From contig CANTUZ010000004.1 of the NCBI GenBank assembly GCA_947846985.1, forward strand, positions 55,405,672 through 55,469,671: a stretch of 64,000 bases of DNA, in the 5' to 3' direction. Below are positions 50,401 to 63,239 of the stretch, one piece after another (the stretch's first letter is position 1; every line of letters starts with the position of its first letter). The notes under the pieces were generated by a model. That model did no database searches and was not told the origin of the DNA. It saw nothing but the letters and a program-made list of their open reading frames with translations. The stretch comes from Fratercula arctica (taxonomy: Eukaryota > Chordata > Aves > Charadriiformes > Alcidae). The position numbers were made by a program, and so were the translations under genes.

Positions 50401-53400
50401 ATGGAAGGAAAGGAAAAGTTAACATGGAAACAATTAGCGTACCATATGTACGGTCATTGTAGTTGTGCTTTGACTTTTGCCTAAGCAAATTAGTACAATC
50501 ATTCTCTTTTGAAGCCTGGAGCTTTATGCATGTTGGACATTTCGTATGTGCTTACAATGTGGCTACCTGAGTCATTGCCAGAAACATTTAGATGTCATCT
50601 GAATAAAGGAAATAATCGAACATTCAAAGAAATGAGTCATATAAATTCTTCTAATCCTGGGAGAAAAATGGCAAAACTATTGATTTCAATGGAACAGATT
50701 GAAGCCCACCAAAAATTTCTGAAGTCTGTTTTTGGTTAATTTTAAAGGCTCCATGAAATAACAAACAAAAATACATTGTATTTTTACAATTTATACTTAA
50801 TTTGTATCAATGCAACTTTAATAATAAATGTATTATTAAATTATTAAATTAGTGTTTTATTGACACGAGTCAAGTGGAACAAGTGGTGCTCATAAGGAAG
50901 TTAGGTTTTGGTCCCTTGTAAAGGATAAATATTCATCAAAGTCAACATTAGTGATGTTATTTACTCTGTGAGGAATTACAAAGAAAGATTAAGATACTGA
51001 TGCTGATCTATATCTTAAGGTGCATGGGTAGATTTTTATCTAGTCTTAGTTCAAATAAGCCCAAATTAAATCCAGTGGAAGCTTGTTTGAATAAAAGCCT
51101 AGAGAGAAAAAAAACCAAACCAACAAGGAAATGAAGACTTTAGAGTTTGGTTCAGTAATTACTAACACTTATAACTAAGCACCAGTTGTGCTTAGTCATA
51201 TGGGTGCAAACTCAATAATTAATATACATCGTGTTACCATATAGCTTTCTAGACCGAGTTTGTAACAAATACTTACATTATTGAAGGAAAAAAAGACAAT
51301 AAACAAGGGAAACATGCATTTTGAAAGTTCTTTAGGATATGAAATACATATTTAGAGAAACATATTAGGGATTTTTTTTTTTGGGGGGGGGGAGTAATAG
51401 ATACAGAAGTGAAATCTTTGATTCCTTTCTAGGAGAACAAACCGTACAGCTTCTTGTAGTTTTGGTCTCTGAGTTAAACGTAACCCCCTGGACCCTGGGG
51501 AAGGCACACCGAGTGATTGGGTTACCGACGTCGAGCTCTTGGGCCAGGAGACTGAAACACGATTGTTCAGCTCCCTGGAATTGTATGGTTTGCTGTGTGG
51601 CTGTATAGAGCATTAATTCACGCGCTGTATGGCCCCTTCAGTGCTGCCGTTACTTGAGCGGCTGACCTTGCAAGGAGCTGGGAGCCATCTGCAAGGTGCC
51701 GAGTGTCTCCGGGTCGTGGCCATCGCTGGGCTGGCTCCTCTGCACTGGCCGTGCATGGCGTGTACGGGGATGTGCCTTCATAATATATTGGGCAGAGGCT
51801 TTCACAGATTAGAGGAACCAACTTCTTTGAGCCAATTGTCTCCACGAACATAGATCTACATCTATTTCCTTCAACAAAAACACGGATATTGATTGACTTT
51901 TATTTCCCTAAACAGATTTTAGGATATTGTACGAATTGTCTCTAGACACTATAACCGCACATTGACATTTTCTAATATCTTTTTTCATTTGTAGGTGGGA
52001 TTACATTGTTTGCAGTGATTACTTTAATTCTGGACTCTTTTAAAATTGGATATTACATTGATTTTTCGAACTGTTTATCACCAACTGAAGGCATTTTTCC
52101 TGTTACGCATGCCGTGCATACCATCTTACAGGTAAAAGTTCCGGTTGCAGTTTTATATTACATCTGTATTTCTTACCAAAAATATCTTTTATCTTCTCAT
52201 CATCAGCGAATTTTACAGTAATTACATTTCTATGTATATCACAGGATACTTTTGAGGGCTAAATTCTTGCGCGTGTATATCGTTTCTATGTGTAAATTCA
52301 GGCTTTGCAACTTGAAATTGCTCAGCCATAAAACTCACATGGGTTCAAAAAAGAAATAACCCAAAAATGCTCTCCTATAGTTGAAGTTACATGGTTTTTT
52401 TTTTAGCTCGAGTTATATACGTGACTTTCAGAATTTTCAGGCTGAAATGAGCAGCTTGGCTAAAGACAATTCACTTATTTCTGTATATAGGACTTGCCAC
52501 GCAAGTTCAGTTCGTTCAGCCTACCCTGATGTCCCGTTGTGGTTAGGGGTGGAGGTCTGATACTCAAAAGGGGCAAAATCCTTCCCAGGTATTTAGCTTG
52601 TTATAAAATACTTGCACATCTTTCCTATACCGAATGAATATGGGTTTTTCCTTCTGAAACCATTTGGTTATGCTTATCAGGGACTGCATGGTAGCAAACA
52701 TAGACTGTGACTCCCGTAAAATATTCCAGTTGCTTGTTTATTTATTTTAAGGCTTTGGGTCTATACTGTATGGTGATATTCCATAGCTGATTGTTTATCA
52801 CATAAATTCCTGAGCCCCTGTCAGCAGATTTGTAGGCAAGAAGGAAAGAAAAAGCCGCTCAACTTAGATATTCAATTATAGCCAGGTCCTTTAATGCACT
52901 TTCCAAGATGATTAAGTCATTCAGAGAGAAAAGATTTTCCTAGCAGTTGTGGTTGCATGTAGATAAGCATTTGAACAGTTTACATTTTTCTGCTTTCTGT
53001 AACAAAAAAAGCATTGAAATTTGAGCAGTAACTCTGACGACTTCTGTCTTTTTTTTTGTTGAAGTAATCTTAATTTCACCTTCTTGTAAAACCCACGCTC
53101 CATGTCTCACAACTTCTTTGCTTTTGCTGAAAAGCAAACCAAAGAAATTAAGCCTTTTTTCCCTGCTGATCTGCGTGTAGCATTTTTCATTGCATCCAGT
53201 GACCCTGAGCTGACAAGGTTTCCAGCTACCGTGAACTGGAGTGTGGCAGAAACAGCGTGTAACAACGCTGAACAAAGGGAACAAGAATTCTGATTTAAAT
53301 TTTACATCACCCAGTGTTGGTGAATTTATCATCTATTTTGCTTAAAATAATGGAATCTAGAATGTTAGCCTGAGCAATCAAAGAAAAAGTTAAAAAGTAA

Positions 53401-56400
53401 TTTACCAGATGCCTCTTACCTAAGACAAATCTTCTCGTGTCCTTGAAACACGGGGTGAAATTCCAGCAGACAGCATGCCTAATCACGTGTCACCTAACAA
53501 CCTCAGGATTTGTTTTCCATAGAATATGTGTCAGATTCTGTTGTATTTCACTCTCATGATGAATCCTGATATGTGCCATTAAATTAATAAATTCATACAA
53601 ACTGCACCTGTGCAAGCAACGAACTGACACATACCTGCCCTTCCAAGCCAGGCTGTGCATTGCACTGTTTTGTAGGCTGAAGTCCCGTTTAGGCAATGTA
53701 CTTGAATATTCTGTGAGCAAAAATTGGATTTTATGCTATTTCTTTACCTTAATGACTTTTCCTATTTCCCCCACGTTCTTGTCTCTGATGTCCGAACAGA
53801 TCTTCAAAAGTTATGCTTTCTAAGTTTTGAAGAACGCTTTCACATCTCCTGTTTAGATTTCACTGCATCTCTCCCAGAGCGGGAAACTGAAGATGGCATT
53901 AGATGAGACTAAGGTGCTAATTTAAATTTGTTTGATTTCAGTTGAAACCTCCGTGATACCTTGTGGCCTCTGCACCTGGGGTTTTACAGTGGTCGCACCT
54001 GCTTTTGATAGCTCTTCATTAGAGGGATGAATGAACATGTTATTGCTGGGTGGTGTAGCAGTCCCACAGAGAACTGCATTTTCCTAGCTTTTTCAAAAAA
54101 TCAGATATGTCATCAGAATGTCTCAGACGCCACCAGCTTGTGGTGCAGGGTGCCTATGTTAATGGGCACAGTGGTTAAGTGGACTTCTAGTTACTGTGTT
54201 GCTGAAGAAGAACCCAAAGTTCTTTGCACTTTTCTGACCATTTCTGGAACACCAACCCACGCAGGTTTCCAAGAGAAACCTTTGGGACCGTTTCTCTCCT
54301 GATAGTTCACCTACCGTCCAGTTCAGTGTCCTAGGAGCTATTCTGAGTAAACAGGACTCCCAGTTTCACCCTGACATCCCTGAGGAATATTGGTATTGTT
54401 CTCCTTGTAGTTATCAGCACTTGGAACCGGTTTTATATCAGCACCAGCCTGTATCCTGAGGTTTCCATTATCCTTCTACAAACAGAGATTCCCACTTTTA
54501 AAACTTCTTTCCCCTTTATTTGCTAACTCAATACTGTTATCTCTCTCTCTTTTATTCTCCAGCTTGAGCTTTCTGCACTGTGCTTGTGTTCAGCTGCATG
54601 TGTTCCTGGCGCAGTTGTCTCTCAGGCTGACAATAAGAACTTTCCTCTTGCTTCCTGGGTGTCTGTTGTTTGTTTTATTAATCAAGTCTGGCATCCTTTC
54701 GCTTATCTCTCTCCCTCCCGACAATTCCATATATTTAATAAATTATTCAAACTTAGCATCACCACGCCCTGCAGCAATCATACTGCTGTCCCCAGCTGGT
54801 AACTTTATTTCCTTTGAAATAAAAGCCTCTCCAGATGCAGACACAATTTGTTTTTTGTTTTGGTGAGTCACAGGGAGACTTCCTGCGGTTGAGCCACTGA
54901 CTCTGCATATAAGAAATCTTAGGTTCATCATGCCAGAGAGGTTCTGGGTGAACATCAGAGGAAATCTTAAGTTATTTCACGTATGTGGAGATGGAGCTAC
55001 CTCACTTTAAATCATCACAGTTTCCATCTACAGACGCACTTTGCTTTTTCAGTGTCACACATGCTTATTAGTGTAATGACATTTCTCTGTATTCCTTTCA
55101 TTTAGGTGTACTTTCTTTGGTGTCATGCAAAGGATATAATCCAGTCTTTCAAAACACTTGAAAGGTAAAGTGGATCTGATTCTCATCTGGAATGCTAATA
55201 GGTGTAGGTCTGCACAGTGCTTTAATGTTCCCCCGTATGTGGTACATTGAAAACTTACAGTTTGATCTGCCTCTTGACTGTGTTAATATAAATAAAAGTA
55301 ACTCCATTTACCCAAGCGAGAAGATAATTGTTAGTCTGATTTATTTTTTTCTCATTTAAACTGTGCTTATATTTTATAATACAGATCAGTCACCAAATAA
55401 GTACATTTTTATCCTGAGAGGGGGAAATGGGCTCTGTATAAAACCACAGTGTCACTTGCTTTTTTTGAAGGAAGGAAGGAAGGAAGTGCCATAGGACTAT
55501 GTACTATATTATGGTTTCTTTATTTAGCTACTGAAAGGGAATCTGCATCAGCAACCTGCAGTCGGTGCAATACATCTGAGGTATTTTATATTGATTTTTA
55601 TGGAAAGCACCTTTTGCAACGAGACGCAGATGTGCAAATTCAGTGGGAAATACAGCCTCCCTGGTGGTATCCCATATACCCAAATCCCTACGCGGTTTGC
55701 ACATTTCTGAGCCCGGAAGTTGGTTCTCGCAGTGTAACTGATGTATCCTCTGAACAGCTGAGTACATACATTTCTTACAGAACTGAGGACCAGTCTTTGA
55801 GGCAGCAGAGCCAGTTCGGATGTATTTTTGGTTTTGTGAGAAGGTGGATTAGTGTAGATTATCTGTACATAGAACATAAATAAACAAACATAGTAACTTT
55901 TAAAATACTCATCTCAAATTATCAATAAGCTGACCAGTTTCTATAGGAAGTAAAAGAAATTACTCAGAAATATAATTTATGGAGCAGGCTCTCCTTTTGT
56001 TTTGCTCTCTTGGGTGAGCGTTCAAGCCTCATGCCAATGAGGAGAGTGATCACAGACGGCTTTGCAATGTCGCCTCGTGAAATCAGCTCTGTTTATAAAT
56101 AGAATTTTAAAAATCCCCAACCGCAAGTCTATTGGTGAGAACAGTGCAGTAATAAAGAACTGTTTCCTGGAGAAGGAACATTACCAGCCTCAGGTGCAGG
56201 GGGAAAATGCCTGGCTTGTCAGAAGCCAGGAGTCTCAAAAACACATGGAGACCTAGCCTCACTGTGTCAGCAGTCTGAATGGGGTAAAGCCCTCTGTTGG
56301 CTTCAGATCTCTCCAGAAGACAAACGTGCATGGACTAGAAGTTAGAGAAGGTGGTGGTATCTGTGAAGACAGACCAGCCACATTGAGTATGACGGAGCAC

Positions 56401-59400
56401 TACAGAAGGCTCTGAAATACAGCTTGCAAAACAAGTAACCTTGTTCAGGCTGTTCCATCACTGTCATTAACATGAAGCTTGTCCAGCCCAAAGAATAACA
56501 ACCATCACATAACAGAGCATAACAAATAATAGCAGCATGCTATTAATGGTTTAATACATTAAGCCATTGTGGTTCTATAAAATTGTGTAAGTCTAACACC
56601 CGTTGTGCTCCACAGAGGAACATCTTTATAGAGATCGGTTACGATTTTCTTTTCCCTGCGCTGACAACTAAATAGTGCCACGTAGCATGTCTACAGAAAG
56701 TCAGTCCATTTTATTTAACATATATGGAGGTGTATACTCTGTGCAGGTTCCTTCAATAATTGCTTTGTTTTGTAGGTTTGGGGTTATCCATTCCGTCTTC
56801 ACAAATTTGCTCCTGTGGACAAATGGAGTGCTAACAGAGTCAAAACATCAACTGAATGAACATAAGGAAAGACTAATCACGCTTGGTTTTGGAAACATAA
56901 CAATAGGTAAGTGAAAGGGTTGGTACATTTTGGAATTCCTGCTGTAACAGGCTCTCATACAAAATACCGTGTCGCTGTAGGATGGAGCTGGGTCGTTCAC
57001 GACTATGTCAGCATAGTCATTCCCGAGCAAATGGGAGTGAACTGGTAAGTGATCAGTTCAGATCACAACTAAAATGTTATATGATAGTTATCATTATCAT
57101 TATCATAAACGTGATTCAGGCTGTAGTTTTCTGCTTACTCATCTCCTCTTTGGGTGAGGTCAAGAAGAAATTCAAATGCTATGAGTTCCAAACAAACAAA
57201 CAAACAGATTTTTAAAAGCATTTCATTTGAGGAGTAACATCACTGAGGAACCCCTTTATTAGTAAATCATAGAAGTAAATTGAACATAACAGTGTTAAAA
57301 ACAGATTACTATTTTGTAAGTTTTTCATAGCAAAACAAGTGTGGCTAATCGTGCAGATCCTTCCCAGGAGAGTGGTTACACGTGGCATGTGGTCCTATGG
57401 GATTCAGTGGAATGGCTTAGAGGGATGGGGGTTATCCATTAGTGCTGCTTTACAAGACAAGGATTTTGCTCTGGGTGGTTCTTTTTTTATAACGAACCAT
57501 TTTCTCCATTGGTAAGATGATGCAAGTTACAGTCAACAAACATTGAGTATAACTGCTGGGGATGCCTTCCGCTTTCAAATGCCACTGAAGCATGGGGAAA
57601 TTAGGAGTGCTTAACTTTAAAGAGGAAATAAAAGTTCTCAGCAGCTATAAACAGTTTTCTTCCCAAGAAAATTTATCAGTACAGCTGATAAGTTTTGATT
57701 GTGTTCACAAGGGAAAGGACAGACAGCTTTTGACGAGGAAAATGTATGTCTTCCCACCCGCTGAATTCAGTAGTGCCCATATCCTAAAAACTCCTGATTT
57801 TACATCTACAAAGCCAAAGCCTGAACTAACTTCTTTTTTTTCCTATTTATAGTCTCTAAAAATTGAAAAACTTTATGCATTTTGAATAATACCTGCCAAA
57901 GTTCACATATAAGTGAAAACTTAATGTCAAACTCTGTAAAATGGTATTTTCAGTATAACTGTGTCTAAAATTATGCCCACAGTTTTACGGTTATTTGCAA
58001 GTGTTACCCTTCAGATGTATCTATGGAAACTATCTACTTTCCATTAATAATCAGGTAACTGAATTGGTAGTTCAGAGAGCAGACAAATCACAAGTTAGTG
58101 GCTCTTCTTGATATTTCCGCTTGTTAAATAGAAGCAGTTTCCTTATATTATTTTCTATTATTCTGCTGCCAGGATTGTTACACAATTATGAATAATCAGA
58201 AATAGCATCTGAAATAAGGGGGAGTGAAGTAGTGACCTGCAAGACAAGTTTGGCATTAATATACAACCCACCGCAAAAGCAATTTTTTTCATCTCTTAGC
58301 TGTGTGCTTGAGAGAAAACAATACCAGCTTTCTCCTCTCCTCCTCTCTTCTAAAATCATAGAAAACAAAAGAAAAACTTCCAGGCACAAATATACAATCA
58401 GTGCCTAAAAATGTGCTCTTCAGCATTTATTTTTATATATTTAGAAATAAACACATTGTGAAAATAAGTATCTTTTTTTTTTCTACCATTGTGGAAAATT
58501 CTGATTTCTGAAATTATTTGCTTAGGTTGTACGTGCACATTAAATTAATTTATTTTACAAATACAAACAATTGTTCATTGAGATGCCTTGGGGGTTTACA
58601 GTGCAGCTAACTGCACAGCAGAGAGATAATGATTTCATAGTTTCCTCTCAAAAGGAGAAAATTGATTTTAAATTTTTTTTTAACCTTAGTACTATAGTGG
58701 GACATTGAGTGAAATGTCCTCTTTCCTAGACATAAACAACTTTTTAATTAAGAGGTTTTGGTATCAGAAACCACACCAGTGTAAATAACTGATAAAAAAT
58801 GAGAGTAGAACTGAGCTTTTTCTGTGTTAAGCTTGTTCTTGATCTGATCCACAGATCATAGAATGGTGCGGGTTAGAAGGGACCTTAAAGATCATCTGGT
58901 TCCAACCCCCCTGCCATGAGCAGGGACACCTCCCACTAGACCAGGCTGCTCAAAGCCCCATCCAGCCTGGCCTTGAACACTTCCAGGGATGGGGCATCCA
59001 CCACCTTCTCTGGGCAACCTGTTCCAGTGCCTAACCACCCTCACAGGAAAAAATTTCTTCCTAATATCTAATCTAAATCTCCCCGCTTTCAGTTTGAAAC
59101 CATTACCCCTCGTCCTATCATTACACTCCCTGATAAAGAGTCCCTCCCCATCCTTCCTGTAGGCGCCCTTTAGGTACTGGAAGGCTACTGTAAGGTCTCC
59201 CTGGGGTCTTCTCTTCTCCTCGGGCTTCTATGAAAGCCTTCTAAGCTGAAGGGCTGAGGACCCCTTTTTACCAACACCCTGCTGAAGTTTGGTGCACATT
59301 GGTGCAGCATTCCTTCATGATGTGATTATTGCTCAGCAGCTGAGCAGTGAAGTCAGAGATCTTACTTCAGTGCACACGTGAAAGCCTTGTTAGGTTAATG

Positions 59401-61052
59401 ACTTCAATGACAAAACCTTTTCTTAGGTGGCTAACTGGGTGGTGTGAGGTGTTTTTTGACTGAAATCTTACCTTTTATCTTTTTTTATTTTATTTATGTT
59501 TTATTTATTCACTGTAAATGAGAAATCCTTATAATGCACGTAACTAATCTCTCCCTCTCCTTTAGTTTTAGATGATCATGCACCTCAGTGCAATTGCACA
59601 ACAACAACTCTCTGTTCGATATTTTCTCAAGGAATATATTATCTATACCCCTTTAATATAGAGTACCACATCCTAGCATCCACGATGCTCTATGTTCTGT
59701 GGAAGAACATTGGCCGCAAAGTCGAGCACCACCAGCAACACAAAACTCCATTCAAATTCCACGGCATAACCGTTGGGATGATTTTTGGACTAGTCGTGTT
59801 AACTAGCACAATAGCCATAGTTGTTGTCTATTTAATTCAAATTGGACGTTCGAAAATCAAAAGCGAGTTAGCACTTACTATGTTTTACTTGCATGCTATC
59901 TTTGTATTGGCTCTCATGTGTACAGCTGGAATTGTCGCCCTTCTCATCTACAGACTGGAAGACAGATCACTAGATAACTCAAAAAATCCCGCTCGAAAAC
60001 TTGATGCCGAGCTGCTGGTGGGCACGGCTGCAGGGTCCTGGCTCCTCTCCTGGGGCTCGATCCTCGCCATCATCTGTGCCCAAGCCCATCCAAAATACAC
60101 GTGGTATAACCTACCTTACTCCATCCTGGTTATTATTGAGAAATACATTCAGAACCTCTTTATCATTGAATCCATACATCGTGAGCAGGAAAAGGTGAAC
60201 GACGATATTAAAACTCTTCGAATCGTGACTATATCACGGGGGAGCACTTTGTCACTTACCCCCTCGTACAAAGAGATTTACAATGGCAGAGCTGCTCCGG
60301 AGAGCGGAGAGCTGCCCTGCCTGTTGAAGGGCAGTGTCTGTGGGAGAGAAAATGATCGTGGTACCAAAGAAGAAGCGAGTCAGGATAAGAGTTCGGTCAT
60401 GCATTCAGCCTCAGATATCTCATTTTACAGTAGAAACTCGGTTACTAACAACAAGAGGAGAATTCTGAAGAACATCGCTGCATTTTTATTCCTATGCAAT
60501 CTTTCGGTAAGACATTCTGAACATAATTCACAAGTTAATACCCAAAAGCGTCCCAACCTTTCAAGCCTGATAAGTACATTAAAATTATATGGTTCTATAG
60601 ATTGTAGCAAGTAAATTTTACTTCTTCTGGAAGAATAAGTGAATGTGCCTTTGGGGAACAAAGTTTATTTAAACATGGAAGCTTGTTTTAGTCACGGTAC
60701 AAAAACCGTAGCAGCGGCAGAAGCTGAAACCCTCTTCCACCAGTGTGCCCCGATAGCAACAGGGAGAGTTTTCTTAGAGATTTCTGAAATCAAGCTGCAG
60801 TTCAATGGGGGTCACACTCATTAAGGTCTAGTCACTTGTATCACCGGTGATTAACATTGGCCTTGCGTTCTTCCCTTGCAGCTTTGGATACCACCGGCAT
60901 TCGGGTGCCGCCCGGAATATGACAATGGACTAGAAGAAATAGTTTTTGGCTTTGAACCCTGGATAATTGTTGTGAACCTTGCGATGCCTTTTTCTATTTT
61001 TTATCGGATGCATTCAGCTGCCTCACTCTTTGAGGTCAATTGTAAAACATAG
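47186..61052 (+). CDS. OTOP1: OTOP1, otopetrin proton channel, complete
   Basis: Proton-selective channel of the plasma membrane, the sour-taste receptor in type III taste cells and needed for otolith/otoconia formation (family knowledge). Six coding exons: 47186-47471, 51995-52131, 55106-55164, 56776-56906, 59566-60506 and 60882-61052; 1725 nt, 574 residues plus stop (human 612, shorter N-terminus here). The expected 12 spans include [20 protein letters not shown] (29-48), [38 protein letters not shown] and, in the second half, [11 protein letters not shown]...[26 protein letters not shown] and the last pair ending ...[20 protein letters not shown]. Family hallmarks [49 protein letters not shown] and [19 protein letters not shown] are present. 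Phases agree at 1, 0, 2, 1 and 0. A cytosolic linker near residues 430-500 is the least conserved. Confidence 0.97.
47472..51994. other. OTOP1 intron 1 (4.5 kb)
   Basis: Mostly AT-rich with no named element. The minus-strand frame at 49517-49894 (125 residues) matches nothing I know. A T11G10 tract sits at 51372-51392, and the last 500 bp before exon 2 are unusually CpG-bearing (see findings). Confidence 0.65.
51372..51392. repeat. T11-G10 homopolymer junction
   Basis: Eleven T directly followed by ten G on the plus strand. Confidence 0.9.
51995..52131 (+). CDS. OTOP1: OTOP1 coding exon 2 (span 3)
   Basis: Acceptor CATTTGTAG, donor GTAAAA. Encodes (C)[19 protein letters not shown] through [10 protein letters not shown], matching human [20 protein letters not shown]. 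Confidence 0.96.
52132..55105. other. OTOP1 intron 2 (3.0 kb)
   Basis: No repeats or exons recognised. Several 60-130-codon frames on both strands lack recognisable motifs. Confidence 0.6.
55106..55164 (+). CDS. OTOP1: OTOP1 coding exon 3 (59 nt)
   Basis: Encodes [19 protein letters not shown]; acceptor TCATTTAG, donor GTAAAG, ending in phase 2. Missed by ORF searches because of its size. Confidence 0.96.
55165..56775. other. OTOP1 intron 3 (1.6 kb)
   Basis: Contains a (GAAG)n microsatellite at about 55467-55486 and an orphan 144-codon frame at 55449-55883 discussed under findings. Confidence 0.6.
55467..55486. repeat. (GAAG)n microsatellite
   Basis: Five uninterrupted GAAG units. Confidence 0.85.
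56776..56906 (+). CDS. OTOP1: OTOP1 coding exon 4
   Basis: Acceptor TTTTGTAG, donor GTAAGT. Encodes (R)[18 protein letters not shown] through [11 protein letters not shown]. Confidence 0.96.
56907..59565. other. OTOP1 intron 4 (2.7 kb) with a CR1 copy
   Basis: Contains (ATC/TTA) and (CAAA)n short repeats near 57090 and 57190, and the antisense CR1 at 58857-59275. Confidence 0.65.
58857..59275 (-). mobile_element. CR1 retrotransposon, 3' part, antisense to OTOP1
   Basis: The reverse complement gives the CR1 3' end: ATCATAGAATGG begins the + strand copy, then GAAGGGACCTTAAAGATCAT, CCATGAGCAGGGACACCTCC, GGCCTTGAACACTTCCAGGG, ACAGGAAAAAATTTCTTCCT and CCCTCGTCCTATCATTACAC. It is 5'-truncated, as is usual for CR1, and better preserved than the other copies here. 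Ends about 290 bp before OTOP1 exon 5. Confidence 0.95.
59566..60506 (+). CDS. OTOP1: OTOP1 coding exon 5 (314 residues)
   Basis: Acceptor CTCCTTTAG, donor GTAAGA. Encodes [20 protein letters not shown] (an extracellular Cys-containing loop), then spans 6-10, the NPARKLD motif, the variable charged linker and [11 protein letters not shown]. An open frame beginning at 59685 is only the internal Met of this exon and reads past the donor. Confidence 0.96.
60507..60881. other. OTOP1 intron 5 (375 bp)
   Basis: Short intron between the last two exons; the reading frame of exon 5 stays open for about 35 codons into it. No element seen. Confidence 0.8.
60882..61052 (+). CDS. OTOP1: OTOP1 coding exon 6 and stop
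   Basis: Acceptor TCCCTTGCAG. Encodes [40 protein letters not shown] and the terminal [16 protein letters not shown] then TAG. Confidence 0.97.
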   Translation, partial: LWIPPAFGCRPEYDNGLEEIVFGFEPWIIVVNLAMPFSIFYRMHSAASLFEVNCKT

Positions 61053-61830
61053 ATCATACACAGTCCCTCAGTGAACAATTGCAAACAATTAATTGAATAG
61101 TTAAATAAATAACAGTTGAATGAGTGGATGGATGAATAAGTGAACATACCAACAGCTGCTCAATAAATAGAAGATTCAATAATTATTTTAAAAGAAGGGA
61201 CCATAGCTAATAGCATGTCATTTTTTTTTTAATTTTTCTTCCACAAATTCTGTTATATTGTGCTGTTACTGTATAGGTACTTTTCAGAATCATATTAGTG
61301 TTAACATAATTAACACTACATAGTAAAGTTAATTCGATCTCATTAATCTTTGTTTTAGTCATGTGGGATTTGTCCCCTCTGTAGTTTGTATTGTTTTGTT
61401 TTTATTCATTGTGGTTTGTGAAAGGGGTTTAAAAAAAAAATCTGTATGACTTAGGAGGGGAAATCCCAGGAACAGCTACACTGAGTGATGCTTCTGAATC
61501 ACAGAGATACAGTGAAAACTCCCAACTCTTAATTCCTAGCTGTGTTTTTATAGTAAAAGCTGAAAACATTTGCTGTTTAGTTGGGATGTGGGAATTATTT
61601 TAAACTTCCTGAATACTGATAAAAAAAATCAATATTTTATTATTATTATTTTCTTACACCATATACAACATATATCTATACAACAAGAAATCCACATAAA
61701 TAACATATATGGTTAGGTATCATGCTGTATATAATTTCTTCTGATAAAATATATTTCTATTAATGCATTCCCCTTGTCTTGTATTTATTATATGACATAA
61801 CTGATAAATAAAGTTAATTCTTTATTCACA
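61053..61830 (+). other. OTOP1: OTOP1 3' UTR
   Basis: AT-rich sequence with AATAAA-type signals at 61103-61108 and 61807-61812; a T9-T10 run at 61221 and a (TTA)n tract at 61634-61650. No coding sequence. Confidence 0.55.
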
Positions 61831-63235
61831 CATCCTTCAAATGTTTTAAGAGAGAATATGTTTAGGTATATGTGTTCCATTGCCACAACAGTGTATATTC
61901 CCTCTACAATTTTTTAATGAGCTGCTAACTGTAGTTCAGTCTCCTGGTTGGAAGATATCTTCATACATGCTGTAAAGCATGGCTGATTGCTCTAGAAATC
62001 TGGAGGGCCCTTGGCTGAGGCTTTTACAAGTGTGGTTTCCAAACTGTTAGAACATAATCTCAAATCCCCAGGATATTTAGTTGCCTGAATTCTCGCAGAA
62101 AGCAGCGAAAAGTTGGGTGCCTGAATATTCTTAGAATATGGACCTGTAAGATTGAAAGACTGGAACAATGACCAGAATTCTAAAAAGGAGCAACAGATCA
62201 ATTATTGGATAACCCTCGCTAACTCACTAATGATCGACTCGTAAGCCTGGTGGGTCAGGGGCTGCAGAATTTCTGTCCCTAGCTCCTAAAAAGACAGTTA
62301 TACTTTTAACCACAGCTGCCACCACCTCCTGCCTGGAAGCAGTCATATTTCTGCATGGGAGAGGTTTGCTTCTGAGACCTCAGAAGGTCTCAGACCCTCA
62401 GCTGAGGTCTCATTTGCCTTGTATGCTCTCACACATCAAAGCAAAAATTTTGGTTTTGTACCACTAGGTGGCAAACACAGACCGTTCGATAAATTACCTA
62501 ATTACTTCTAGGAGTTGCTTCACATCGTAATTAGTCTTCAGTTCTATTTCATAGTACGCACAGCCGTTACCTGCTTTACCTGTTGCAAACCCCAGATCAG
62601 GTGAAGCAACTTTCATCTGAAGTATCGGGAGAAATCTGAATTAGATGAAGCAGCAGCGAGGCTGAGCATGAGAACTTCTGTGTTCCTGCAAAGCAATTTC
62701 AGCTGTTTGATTTTAAATGGTTTTTAAAAGAGTCACCATCTGATCACATTGCTGTAATCTCTGCCTTTCTCTAGGGCTGCTTGTCATGCTCTTTTATCAC
62801 GTCTATTAGTTCTTACACTCATTCCAGACAGTAACATTTTCTGTCTTTCCCCTTGAACACAGTAACTTGATCTCACCTACATCCATGCAAATACCAGCTC
62901 TAACCACTTCACTTGGTTGTCACTCAGGCTGGTGCCATTTTAAGTAGAGTGAATCCGGATCCAGATAATCAAATAAAGCTTTAATCTTCCTTCCAAATAA
63001 ACCCTTGGACCAAGTCTCTATAACTATTTGTGGTATCAGAAAAAATTAATTTCACTAGGCAAACCCACAAATTCCACTTCATCTTTTAAGCACTCATAAA
63101 GATGGCTAGAGGAAGCCTGTTTCTTCTTCCTCTGGTTTTGTGGGATGGGTCCTGTCATTCTTCATCTAGAACTGGTGCTCTTCAGCTGATTCCCAGTATT
63201 TGCATTCAACTAAATCAGAGCTAGCTAATCCCTAG
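61830..63235. other. Downstream of OTOP1, no gene seen
   Basis: AT-rich sequence. In mammals the next gene is DRD5, but no receptor-like coding sequence is present here. Confidence 0.6.
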
Positions 63236-63239
63236 GGCC

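Noticed and set aside
53102..53293. Frames on both strands in OTOP1 intron 2 beginning near 53.1 kb
   Set aside because: No similarity recognised and no splice sites linking them to OTOP1.
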